From: Flavobacteriaceae bacterium
GTDB lineage: Bacteria > Bacteroidota > Bacteroidia > Flavobacteriales > Flavobacteriaceae
Direction: 5' to 3'
Length of the DNA stretch: 64,000 bases
NCBI GenBank assembly: GCA_027490305.1
Contig: JAIXYI010000063.1
Coordinates: forward strand, 1 to 64,000
How positions within the stretch are numbered: the first letter of the stretch is position 1; every line of letters begins with the position of its first letter. The notes under the pieces were generated by a model that saw only the letters and a program-made list of their open reading frames with translations, was not told the DNA's origin and ran no database searches. Shown here piece by piece: positions 8,923-18,464 of the stretch. The position numbers and the translations under genes were made by a program.

Positions 8923-9648
8923 TTAGTTAATAACACCCAGAATAGAGAGAAGAGACAAAAGAATGGCGACTATTGTCACTCCGATTGTTAATTTCTTAGA
9001 AGCAAGACTAAAAGATTGATTGGAAGTGCAAAAGCTCAAAGAAAAAAACAGAAAGAATGCCGCAATTATGGTTTTCGTTGCTACAACAAAAAAGAGGTTA
9101 CTGATTAAAATTCTCACCATGCTGTAGGTAGTAAAATGACCCGCCAAAAGGATGACGGAAGTGGCCGCCATTGAAATTATTGTTTGAGCCTTCCCTTGCC
9201 AGGATTTATTTTCAGCCTGGATCTGACCGAAGAAATTCAATGACTCAAACGAAATATTTAAGTCGGTCTCACTAATTTTGTCGTTTTCTTTGTGAAAATC
9301 TTTAAAAGTTAGTTCAAAAAGATTTTTATACGTCCTGTTTATGAATAGAAACTGCCCGAACGCATATCCAAACTCTATAAACAGGTAAATCAGAAATATA
9401 GGGATGACAATTTTGACCAATTGGGAATTAGCATAAAAATGTTCCTCTACTGGCTTTCTAATCAAAATATCATAGTGATATACGAAGCTTAATCCAATAA
9501 TGATGGATATTAATTGAAGTATCAGATTCTTTAGAAGCTTTTTTTCAATTTTTTCTTTTCGTGCTGAAATTAGATCGAAGGCGTATTTGTTGTTTTCGGT
9601 CATTGCTTTAATAGGTTGTTTCCGGTTAACGTTAAAGTTATTTCCCAA
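8923..9648 (-). CDS. Membrane protein of unknown function
   Basis: Several hydrophobic segments (NLILQLISIIIGLSFVYHY, IVIPIFLIYLFIEFGYAFGQFLFI, LTIGVTIVAILLSLLSILGVI); family not recognised. Confidence 0.65.
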   Translation of the reverse strand: MGNNFNVNRKQPIKAMTENNKYAFDLISARKEKIEKKLLKNLILQLISIIIGLSFVYHYDILIRKPVEEHFYANSQLVKIVIPIFLIYLFIEFGYAFGQFLFINRTYKNLFELTFKDFHKENDKISETDLNISFESLNFFGQIQAENKSWQGKAQTIISMAATSVILLAGHFTTYSMVRILISNLFFVVATKTIIAAFFLFFSLSFCTSNQSFSLASKKLTIGVTIVAILLSLLSILGVIN

Positions 9649-9789
9649 ATATATACAATACTGGCGTCCCGCACATATCCCCTGTCGATTTATTTTAAAT
9701 TAACGGAAGCGGGGCGGTAGGCAGTGGTCAGTGGTCAGTGGTCAGTCGCTCAGGCTCTCAGGGACTCAGGGACTTTTTGTATAAATCTA

Positions 9790-9997
9790 ACGGGTCCCTC
9801 GCTTCGCTCGTGATAACGGTGTTATCGCGGAAAATAGAGATTTCTCGCCTTGCTCGAAATTCCATTGCGACCAGCGATCCTATTTTTTGAAACCCAACTG
9901 GAGTAACCGAACGGTTGGTCAGTTACGATTTCGAGCGTAGCTGAGAAATCTAAGAACTCGGCAGTGCCCGCGTCCCGAGCGTCGCGAGGGACCTTTT
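9790..9997. repeat. Palindromic repeat element, copy 3
   Basis: gggtccctcgcttcgctcg...agatttctcgccttgctcgaaat...atttcgagcgtagctgagaaatc...cgtcccgagcgtcgcgagggacctttt. Confidence 0.8.
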
Positions 9998-10011
9998 AGT
10001 GTCAATCAAAG

Positions 10012-10075
10012 AAGTAGGTAGTAAGCAGTAGGCAGTGAGCAGTCTCAGTCTCAGTCTCAGTAGCGGTTGCAGGGG
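10012..10075. repeat. Period-7 AGTAGGC/AGTRAGC and short-period AGTCTC array
   Basis: gtaggtagtaagcagtaggcagtgagcagtctcagtctcagtctcagtag. Confidence 0.65.
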
Positions 10076-10312
10076 CTCAGTTACTCACGGGCTCCGTTAC
10101 TAATCTCGAACAAAACACCTCAACATTACCACAACATTTGCCATTTCTCACTTCCTCATTAGTGTCCGCATAAACATTTGGTAATGCTAACTATGCCCAT
10201 ATTTCAAACGTTTTCGCGAAATACAATACTGTATAGTTTTTATATAGTTAAACAAAAATCATTTTGCTTAAATTGTGATTAGATTTATGAATTAACTCAA
10301 AACTATTTAATC

Positions 10313-12190
10313 ATGAAAAAAATTACCTTTTTCCTATTATTAACTGCAACGTCACTCTCCGTTGCCCAATCCATTGAGGGTACCTGGAAGATGGCACCCC
10401 AGGCGGGCGCCTTAGGTGTCGGACCTGGTTTGGGTGATACCTCATGGTGGTCGAATTCCGCAGGGGATGTAACAACCAGAGCCTGTTATTTTGATGACGA
10501 ATATGTATTCAATGCCGACGGAACATTTACGAATGTAATGGGTTCAGAAACCTGGACCGAAGGATGGCAAGGTGGTGGAGATTCGTGTGGTACACCAGTA
10601 GCACCGCACAATGGATCAAATCCCGCTACCTACACCTATAACTCGGGTGCTGGTACCTTGACATTGAGCGGCGTAGGCGCATTTATTGGTTTGGCGAAAG
10701 CGTATAATGGTGGGGAGCTTGCAAGTCCGGCCAATGCACCTGCGTCCGTTACGTATACCGTTACTTCGTTGACGGCAACCACTATGACATTAGATATTTC
10801 AATTGGTACCGGATGGTGGCGGTTTAACCTGCAAAAGCAAGTGGCGACTTCTCCGATAGAAGGAACCTGGAAAGTTGCGGCACAAGCTGGCGCTTTGGGA
10901 GTAGGTCCTAATCAAGGTGATACATCCTGGTGGTCAAATTCGGTCGGTGATGTAGCCACAAGAGCCTGTTTTTTCGATGACGAGTATATTTTCAACGCGG
11001 ATGGTTCGTTTTCAAATGTATTGGGTTCAGAATCGTGGATAGAAGGCTGGCAAGGCGGATCCGATGCCTGTGGTGCGCCAGTAGCGCCACACAATGGTTC
11101 AAACGCGGCTACGTATATGTACAATGCATCTGGTAATACATTAACATTGAATGGAGTAGGAGCCTATTTAGGTTTAGCCAAAGTATACAACGGTGGGGAA
11201 TTGGGCAATCCTGCTAATGCACCTGCCTCGATAACCTACACGGTAACCTCGTTAACGGCTTCAACTATGACGCTGGATATTTCGATCGGCAGCGGATGGT
11301 GGCGATTTGTGTTATCTAAAGAGGGCGTCCCTAGTTGTACCGACGGCATTCAAAACGGTGACGAAACAGGCATCGATTGTGGTGGCTCTTGTGCCGCTTG
11401 TATTACAGCCCCTACTGTTGCGGCTCCAACACCACCGGCAAGACCTGCATCCGACGTTGTTTCGTTCTACAGTGATGCGTACACCAACATTGCAATGAAT
11501 AGTTTTGATGCTGGCTGGTGTGGTGGCGCTGCTACTACAGAAGTGCAAATCGAAGGCAACAATACCTTACGGAAAAATACTGGAATTCCATGTCATGGCA
11601 TCGATTTTTCCACTAACAGACAAAATCTGACCGACTTTACGTATCTCCATTTTGATTTCTATATTACAGATGCTGATTTGGTTGGAGATGTATTTAATGT
11701 GAAATTGGTTAATTTTAATGGGACGAATGCTGAAACATCAGCCTTAGAAGTGAATATCAATGGTGGTACCACACCTCAACTTGTAGCGAATCAATGGGTT
11801 CCGGTTGATGTACCTATCACAGCACTTGGTGGCGTTGTGGCCGGAAACCTGGCGCGTAATGACGTGGCTCAAATTGGTATTACAACAGCTAATGTGAGTA
11901 ATGTTTGGTATGATAACATTTATGTCCACAAAAACACATTGAGTCTTAGTGAAACCAGCAAGTCTCTCTTTACTATTTATCCAAATCCAGCGCAAGACTA
12001 TTTGACCATAACAGCTAATAGTACAATCGAGAAAGTTAAGATTTACAACTATTTGGGTCAGGAAGTCTACGCACAAGAAGGGAACAGTGGTGTAGCAACT
12101 GTAGATGTGAGTAGGTTAAATAGTGGTGTTTACATTGTCAAAACCACCATTAACGGCACTGAAGCCTCTTCTAAATTCATCAAAAGATAA
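10313..12190 (+). CDS. Secreted multi-domain protein with T9SS type A sorting tail
   Basis: Signal peptide; two ~155-aa tandem modules (IEGTWK...GWWRF); CTDGIQNGDETGIDCGGSCAAC linker; C-terminal FTIYPNPAQDYLTITANSTIEKVKIYNYLGQEV...GVYIVKTTINGTEASSKFIKR. Confidence 0.9.
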   Translation: MKKITFFLLLTATSLSVAQSIEGTWKMAPQAGALGVGPGLGDTSWWSNSAGDVTTRACYFDDEYVFNADGTFTNVMGSETWTEGWQGGGDSCGTPVAPHNGSNPATYTYNSGAGTLTLSGVGAFIGLAKAYNGGELASPANAPASVTYTVTSLTATTMTLDISIGTGWWRFNLQKQVATSPIEGTWKVAAQAGALGVGPNQGDTSWWSNSVGDVATRACFFDDEYIFNADGSFSNVLGSESWIEGWQGGSDACGAPVAPHNGSNAATYMYNASGNTLTLNGVGAYLGLAKVYNGGELGNPANAPASITYTVTSLTASTMTLDISIGSGWWRFVLSKEGVPSCTDGIQNGDETGIDCGGSCAACITAPTVAAPTPPARPASDVVSFYSDAYTNIAMNSFDAGWCGGAATTEVQIEGNNTLRKNTGIPCHGIDFSTNRQNLTDFTYLHFDFYITDADLVGDVFNVKLVNFNGTNAETSALEVNINGGTTPQLVANQWVPVDVPITALGGVVAGNLARNDVAQIGITTANVSNVWYDNIYVHKNTLSLSETSKSLFTIYPNPAQDYLTITANSTIEKVKIYNYLGQEVYAQEGNSGVATVDVSRLNSGVYIVKTTINGTEASSKFIKR

Positions 12191-12217
12191 GCGGAGTAAC
12201 TAGTTTCTCTTATAAAT

Positions 12218-12251
12218 AAAACCTTGTTGTGTTTCATGACAAGGTTTTTTT
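12218..12251 (+). terminator. Rho-independent terminator
   Basis: aaaccttgt-tgtgtttcatg-acaaggttttttt after the T9SS protein gene. Confidence 0.8.
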
Positions 12252-12277
12252 ATATTCACATATTAATAAAAACACCT

Positions 12278-15082
12278 ATGAGAAACTATTTGGTTGTAGT
12301 TTTTAGCTTTTTCTTCCTAACAACGATGGGGCAGGAGCTACCACCCATTTTCAGCTTTGCTAAAGAAGAATACAAAGCGGGCAACCAAAACTGGATGATT
12401 TCTCAAGATAAAAATCACTTCATTTTTTTTGCGAATAACGAAGGACTTTTAGAATACAATGGCGCTAATTGGAACTTGTATAAATCGCCCAATGAAACGA
12501 TTATTCGTTCGGTAAAGGTCATTGGGAATAGAATTTATACAGGTTGTTACATGGAGTTTGGCTACTGGACCCGAAAAAACAACGGAAAATTACGTTACAC
12601 GTCTCTCAGCAGTAAAGTCAAAAATAAATTACTCGACGACGAACAATTTTGGAACATCATAAGTTACAGTCAATGGGTGATATTCCAATCGCTAAACCGC
12701 ATTTATATTTTCGATTCTAAAACAAATTCGTACCGAATCGTATCTCCCGAAACGAATATTTTAAAATCCTTTCAAACGTCGAACTCGATTTTTTATCAAA
12801 CGATTGATTACGCACTTTATGAAATAGAAGATGGTAAAAGCAAACTGATACGAAGCGGCGCACAGTTGCAAAAAAATAAGATCATCAATGTTTTTTCACA
12901 GGATGATGGCTTGTTGATCCACACGCAGTTTAATGGTTTTTATAAATTAGTAAACGGCAATTTAGTCAAGTTCACTACCGAAGCCGACACGGAGATCGTT
13001 TCAGGAAGCATCTACAGTAGTCAGGTGTTGTCTGATGACAGTTTTGCGGTCGGAACCGTCTCCAAAGGGGTGTATGTTCTATCCAAAGAAGGTAAAGTGA
13101 CGTATCATATTGATCAAAGTAAAGGCTTGTGTAACAACACGGTTTTGTCAATATTTGAAGATTTTGATCACAATTTGTGGACAGGGCTCGACAACGGAAT
13201 TAACTGCATCAACCTAAATTCCCCGATTAAAAGTTACATTGACGATTCCGGCACTTTCGGAACCGTGTATTGTGCCCTTTTACATCACAATAAACTCTAC
13301 ATTGGCACCAATCAGGGACTGTTTTGTAAAGAGTATAAAACCAATGCCTCCTTTCAATTTGTGTCAGGAACAAAAGGGCAGGTTTGGTCCCTTTTCGTAT
13401 ACGATAACACCTTATTTTGTGGGCATGATTCAGGCACTTTTATCATAGAAGACGAAAACGCAACGCCCATTTTTTCGCAATCCGGAACCTGGAAATTTCA
13501 AGCGTTGCCGTCTAACCCAAACATCATTCTACAAGGAAATTATCAGGGAATTTCAGTCTTAGAAAAGCGTAATAATCGCTGGGTATTTAAACATAAGATC
13601 AAGGGATTCAATTATTCTACCAAGTATTTTGAAATTACCCCTTCTAATGAGGTATACGTAAGCCATGAATATAAAGGTGTTTTTCGATTCGATCTGACCA
13701 AAAACCTGACGCAATGCCTCAATTTATTTACGTATTCGAATCCGCCAAAGGGTAAAAATGCCAGTTTAGCTACGTTTAATAAGCATATTTACTATGTATA
13801 TAAGGACGGTGTCTTTAAACTCAATCAAAAAACAAAGCAATTCGAAAAAGACGCGTCCCTGAGTACGGTTTTTAACCACAATGAATATTCTTCAGGGCGA
13901 TTAATCAAAGACAATGCAAACAAATTATGGTTGTTTACGAAAAGCTATATCAACTATTACACCGTAAACAAACTCAATTCAAGTTTAAAACGAAACAGTA
14001 TTCCTATTCCAGCAACATTGTCCACCTCTATGTTGGGCTATGAAAATATTACCCAACTTTCGAATAGCGATTATTTGATAGGAACTACAGATGGTTTTTA
14101 TGTTTTCAATATCAATGAACTGAACCTTAAAAATCATAAAGTTTCCATTACAGATATTGCGATCAATGAACGCAATAAAAGCCAAAAAAGTCATTCGATT
14201 ACACAGAGTGGTGACTTCAATCACAACGAAAATAACATCACATTTACCTATACAGTTCCCGAATACAACAAATATATTTTTACGGAATATCAGTATTCGC
14301 TACGCGGATTTCAAGATGAATGGAGTGAATGGAGTTCGAAAACTACCGTTAATTTTAAAAACCTTCCTCCGGGTGACTATGTTTTCAAAGTTAGAGCCCG
14401 AACATCAAATTCTTTTTCAGACAATATTGGTGTGTATGAATTTTCGATTAGGAAACCATTTTATGCCACCAATTTGGCGATTGTCATCTATTTGATCGTG
14501 TTCGGCTTTATGCTTCATTATGTTAATAAGCAATACAAAAACTACTACAGCCGTCAACGCGAGAAATTGATTGAAGAAAACAATCGCTTGCTCGAAATCA
14601 AAGAGCTTGAAAATGAGCAGCAATTGATGAAAATCAGAAATGAACAATTAACGCAGGATGTAGATGCTAAAAGGAAAGAGCTTGCCGTTTCGACCATGAG
14701 TTTGATCAAGAAAGACGAATTATTGGCTCTTATTAAAGAAGATTTAAAGAAAACATCAGAAGAAGACAATAGCCGAAGCATCAAATCGGTGATCTCAATT
14801 ATCAATCGAAATATTTCCGAAGAAGATACCTGGAAAGGTTTCAAAGACGCATTTGATATCGTTGACAAAGACTTTTTAAAGAAAGTCAAACAAGCACATC
14901 CTTCCTTAACGCCAAACGATTTGCGTTTGTGTGCGTATCTTCGATTGAACTTATCCTCTAAAGAAATTGCCCCATTATTGAATATTTCGGTACGAAGTAT
15001 TGAAATTAAGCGATATCGTTTGCGAAAAAAAATGAATTTACCGCACGAAAAGGGCTTGGTAGAGTATATTTTATCGATTTAA
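12278..15082 (+). CDS. SusR-like regulator: reg_prop sensor, Y_Y_Y domain, TM, LuxR-type HTH
   Basis: VWTGLDNGINCINLNSPI-type repeats, YQYSLRGFQDEWSEWSSKTTVNFKNLPPGDYVFKVRA, TM LAIVIYLIVFGFMLHYV, HTH LTPNDLRLCAYLRLNLSSKEIAPLLNISVRSIEIKRYRLRKKM. Start moved to MRNYLVVVF. Confidence 0.9.
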   Translation: MRNYLVVVFSFFFLTTMGQELPPIFSFAKEEYKAGNQNWMISQDKNHFIFFANNEGLLEYNGANWNLYKSPNETIIRSVKVIGNRIYTGCYMEFGYWTRKNNGKLRYTSLSSKVKNKLLDDEQFWNIISYSQWVIFQSLNRIYIFDSKTNSYRIVSPETNILKSFQTSNSIFYQTIDYALYEIEDGKSKLIRSGAQLQKNKIINVFSQDDGLLIHTQFNGFYKLVNGNLVKFTTEADTEIVSGSIYSSQVLSDDSFAVGTVSKGVYVLSKEGKVTYHIDQSKGLCNNTVLSIFEDFDHNLWTGLDNGINCINLNSPIKSYIDDSGTFGTVYCALLHHNKLYIGTNQGLFCKEYKTNASFQFVSGTKGQVWSLFVYDNTLFCGHDSGTFIIEDENATPIFSQSGTWKFQALPSNPNIILQGNYQGISVLEKRNNRWVFKHKIKGFNYSTKYFEITPSNEVYVSHEYKGVFRFDLTKNLTQCLNLFTYSNPPKGKNASLATFNKHIYYVYKDGVFKLNQKTKQFEKDASLSTVFNHNEYSSGRLIKDNANKLWLFTKSYINYYTVNKLNSSLKRNSIPIPATLSTSMLGYENITQLSNSDYLIGTTDGFYVFNINELNLKNHKVSITDIAINERNKSQKSHSITQSGDFNHNENNITFTYTVPEYNKYIFTEYQYSLRGFQDEWSEWSSKTTVNFKNLPPGDYVFKVRARTSNSFSDNIGVYEFSIRKPFYATNLAIVIYLIVFGFMLHYVNKQYKNYYSRQREKLIEENNRLLEIKELENEQQLMKIRNEQLTQDVDAKRKELAVSTMSLIKKDELLALIKEDLKKTSEEDNSRSIKSVISIINRNISEEDTWKGFKDAFDIVDKDFLKKVKQAHPSLTPNDLRLCAYLRLNLSSKEIAPLLNISVRSIEIKRYRLRKKMNLPHEKGLVEYILSI

Positions 15083-15333
15083 ACCTATCAAATCGGCTCT
15101 ATTTACCTATACACCACCACAACATGGAGGGTTGCTACCTGGCGTTTTATCGCTATTAGTTAGCTTTTACAATAGCGTTAAAGTCCTTATTCCAAGCTAC
15201 TTTTCGACTTTTCATCACAATTTTAAGAACGTATATTTTTTGTTGAGGTATAACCGCTAAATATAATATATTATCTACTTACTTTTATAAAAACATTAAC
15301 AACACTGCCATTCATCTAAATCCGTTTTACCAA

Positions 15334-18300
15334 ATGAGAAAAATATTTTTTCTGCTGTTTTTTGGAGTCTCTCTTTTACACGCGCAAACTGATAAAGTCA
15401 GCGTTGAAAAGAGTACTTCTGAGATGAAACTCAAAGTCAATGGAAAAGATTTCATCATCAATGGAATGAATTGGGACTATTTTCCGATTGGAACCAATTA
15501 TTCGTACAGCTTGTGGAATCAGCCCGATGCATTTATCCAACAGGCATTGGATGATGAAATGGGACTACTCAAAAATATGGGTGTCAATACCATCCGGGTC
15601 TATTCGGGTATGCCCAAAAAATGGATCGAGTATGTCTACACCAACTACGGCATCTACACCATGCTCAATCACTCATTCGGACGTTACGGTTTGACGATCG
15701 ACGGTGTTTGGACACCCAATACCGAGTATTCGGATGCGAAAACCAAAGAGTTGTTGTTGCAAGAGGTTACGCAAATGGCTGCAGAGTATAAAGACACCAA
15801 AGGATTGTTACTGTTTTTGTTAGGAAATGAAAACAACTACGGTTTGTTTTGGGACGGTGCAGAAACAGAGGATATTCCAGTTGAGGATCGAAAATCGACC
15901 GCCCGGGCGCACGCTATGTACAAGCTTTTCAACGAGGCAGCCGTAAGTATGAAAGCAATTGATACCTCGCATCCGATTGCGATGTGTAACGGAGACTTAC
16001 TTTTTCTCGATATCATCGCCAAAGAATGTAAAGACGTTGACGTTTTCGGAACCAACGTATACCGCGGTGCCTCATTTGGAGACTTATTTGAACGGGTGAA
16101 AAGAGAATACGGAAAACCCGTGATGTTTACCGAGTTTGGGGCAGATGCCTTCAACGTGCTGACCAATCAGGAAGATCAAAATGCACAGGCCTACTATTTA
16201 AAAGGCAACTGGAAAGAAATATATGAGAATGCAGCCGGAATGGGAAAAGCCGGAAACTGCCTGGGAGGTTTTACGTTCCAATTTAGTGATGGTTGGTGGA
16301 AATTTGGGCAAACCAAAAATCTGGATGTGCACGATACCAACGCGTCATGGTCGAATGGCGGCTACATCCGGGATTACACCGAAGGCGAAAACAACATGAA
16401 TGAAGAATGGTTTGGAATTTGTGCCAAAGGCCCGGCGAACGAACAGGGATTCTATCAATTGTATCCCCGCACGGCGTATTATGTCCTAAAAGAAATTCAC
16501 CAATTCAATCCGTATGCGCAGGGCACTTCCCTAAACACCACTTTCGAGAAGGCCCAGATTATGGATGCTTCGCTACGGGCAAGAGCGGATAAGGCGGCCC
16601 TTGAGTCTACCAAAGGCTCGAAAATTCATTTCAGCCGTTTGTCTGCCGAATTCACCACCTTCAATACGGGTGGTTCACTGATAACCACTCCGAACGATCC
16701 GGCACCGAACCCAACCGAATATCCCAACCAACTGGGCTTTGACCATATGCAATCGTATTTTGTTGGAGTAGGCGCGAATCCGTCATCCAATACGAGTTTG
16801 AATGTAGAGTTCAATATTTTAGGGAATGTCGCACAAAACCCCATCGATCAGATTTTCTACGAAAACCGGGGTCGTCCCGTCACGGTTGAAAGTCCGGACG
16901 GCGACATACAATTACAGGACGTCAACCGGATTCAGGTCTACAGGGCGAGCTATAATTGGAACCATAAATATTTCAACTTAACCGGTTTTTACCGTACCGG
17001 ACACTACCATTGGGGGTATGAAGGCGATTTCTTCGGCTTGTATCCCGAAGCCAACTACGGGAACCAAATCGATATCTACAATGGTATTGCGCCCTCCGGT
17101 TTTGAAGTGGAAGGCAAAAAATTCCTGAACGGATTAAAAGTCGCATTCGGACCGCAATTGTGGTGGGGCGCGAACCCGGCATTACTCGTCAAATATACCA
17201 AAAAAATAGGGAAGTTCGATTTGACCACCGTTTTCCATGAAGACTTGCAACAACAGGGGGTGACCGAAAGTTCCTTCGCGATCCCGCAACCGAAAACAAG
17301 AAGATGGACGCTCCACATGAACCGAAAATTCGGGAAATTTGGCGTTGATTTGGGCGGAATTTGGGCCGGACAACCCTTAAATGGCAGGGAATACCAGGTG
17401 GTTCGTGGTGAAGGAAGTAACACGCAAGTTTCCCAAACGCAAATTGAATCGAAAGATAACTGGGGCGGAAAAATGAAACTGACCTACACAGGAGGGAAGT
17501 TCAACTGGTACGGACAAGGAGCTGCAATGGGCCTGGTAGCCAATGGGGGAGCCGACTTGACACAAACCTTTACCGGCTGGCGCTTGAAAGACAGCGGAAG
17601 TGGCAACCAATACAATTTCCTGACGGGTCTGACGTATACGGTAGGAAAATTGCAGATTGCACCGAACTTCTTGTGGCAGAAACCATTGGAAGGTCCTATT
17701 AGTGCGGATGCCCCGGCGCCCGGAAGACCGAGAAATATCTTAGAAGATCCGTTTGTAGTACGGGCGAACCGCGAACAGGTCGCCGGTGAAATTCTGTTCA
17801 CTTTCGACCCAACACCGGGTACCTGGATGTACGATTGGGATAATGACCGTTCAGAAGATGCGAAGTTTTCAACCAGTTTGGGCTTCGTGTACCGCCATTT
17901 ACCCACCACGCAGGATGCCGCTATCGGTATCTTAGGAAATGGCAGAACCACATTTGCGTTCGACGGTGCTGCGCCGGCCGCCGATTTATGGGAAGTAAAC
18001 GCGCGCATTGTATCCAAGTTAAGCCGCGACTTTGGCTTTATTACCACGTTGTATGGAGGCGATGCACAAGCCAACGGTAGTGATGCCCGTACCATCCACC
18101 GTTACGGAATGGATATGCGTGTCATCTATAAGAAAATCAAATTGAACTCATTTGTACGTGTAAACGATTGGGGACCTTACGATTACCATCGCGACTTTAA
18201 CCTTACCTTCCCACTGCAATTGATGGCCGACCTGTCACTTGACATCGGAAAACCGGATTGGTTCATCCTTCCCGGAACCCGCATCGGTATCCGCGGAACC

Positions 18301-18453
18301 TGGAGAAGCTTAGACCAGTATTCTCCAAGATACAATCCAACCCAGGTGTTAAATCCGGCGGGCGAATGGGTGCCGGATCCAACGGCAGTAGGATTTGATA
18401 ACGGTAACGAGTGGGAAATCAGGACCTACATCCACATTAATGTTATAAATTAA
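15334..18453 (+). CDS. Clan GH-A/GH2-TIM-like glycosidase with C-terminal probable outer-membrane beta-barrel
   Basis: MNWDYFPIGTNYSY...GVNTIRVYSGMP; acid/base GNE (E166), nucleophile TEFGA (E267); aa ~430-1039 rich in alternating aromatic strands. Confidence 0.8.
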   Translation: MRKIFFLLFFGVSLLHAQTDKVSVEKSTSEMKLKVNGKDFIINGMNWDYFPIGTNYSYSLWNQPDAFIQQALDDEMGLLKNMGVNTIRVYSGMPKKWIEYVYTNYGIYTMLNHSFGRYGLTIDGVWTPNTEYSDAKTKELLLQEVTQMAAEYKDTKGLLLFLLGNENNYGLFWDGAETEDIPVEDRKSTARAHAMYKLFNEAAVSMKAIDTSHPIAMCNGDLLFLDIIAKECKDVDVFGTNVYRGASFGDLFERVKREYGKPVMFTEFGADAFNVLTNQEDQNAQAYYLKGNWKEIYENAAGMGKAGNCLGGFTFQFSDGWWKFGQTKNLDVHDTNASWSNGGYIRDYTEGENNMNEEWFGICAKGPANEQGFYQLYPRTAYYVLKEIHQFNPYAQGTSLNTTFEKAQIMDASLRARADKAALESTKGSKIHFSRLSAEFTTFNTGGSLITTPNDPAPNPTEYPNQLGFDHMQSYFVGVGANPSSNTSLNVEFNILGNVAQNPIDQIFYENRGRPVTVESPDGDIQLQDVNRIQVYRASYNWNHKYFNLTGFYRTGHYHWGYEGDFFGLYPEANYGNQIDIYNGIAPSGFEVEGKKFLNGLKVAFGPQLWWGANPALLVKYTKKIGKFDLTTVFHEDLQQQGVTESSFAIPQPKTRRWTLHMNRKFGKFGVDLGGIWAGQPLNGREYQVVRGEGSNTQVSQTQIESKDNWGGKMKLTYTGGKFNWYGQGAAMGLVANGGADLTQTFTGWRLKDSGSGNQYNFLTGLTYTVGKLQIAPNFLWQKPLEGPISADAPAPGRPRNILEDPFVVRANREQVAGEILFTFDPTPGTWMYDWDNDRSEDAKFSTSLGFVYRHLPTTQDAAIGILGNGRTTFAFDGAAPAADLWEVNARIVSKLSRDFGFITTLYGGDAQANGSDARTIHRYGMDMRVIYKKIKLNSFVRVNDWGPYDYHRDFNLTFPLQLMADLSLDIGKPDWFILPGTRIGIRGTWRSLDQYSPRYNPTQVLNPAGEWVPDPTAVGFDNGNEWEIRTYIHINVIN

Positions 18454-18464
18454 AAAAATAGACT

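Noticed and set aside
8271-8991. 70-aa and 83-aa ORFs
   Set aside because: Lie within palindromic repeat copies 1 and 2.
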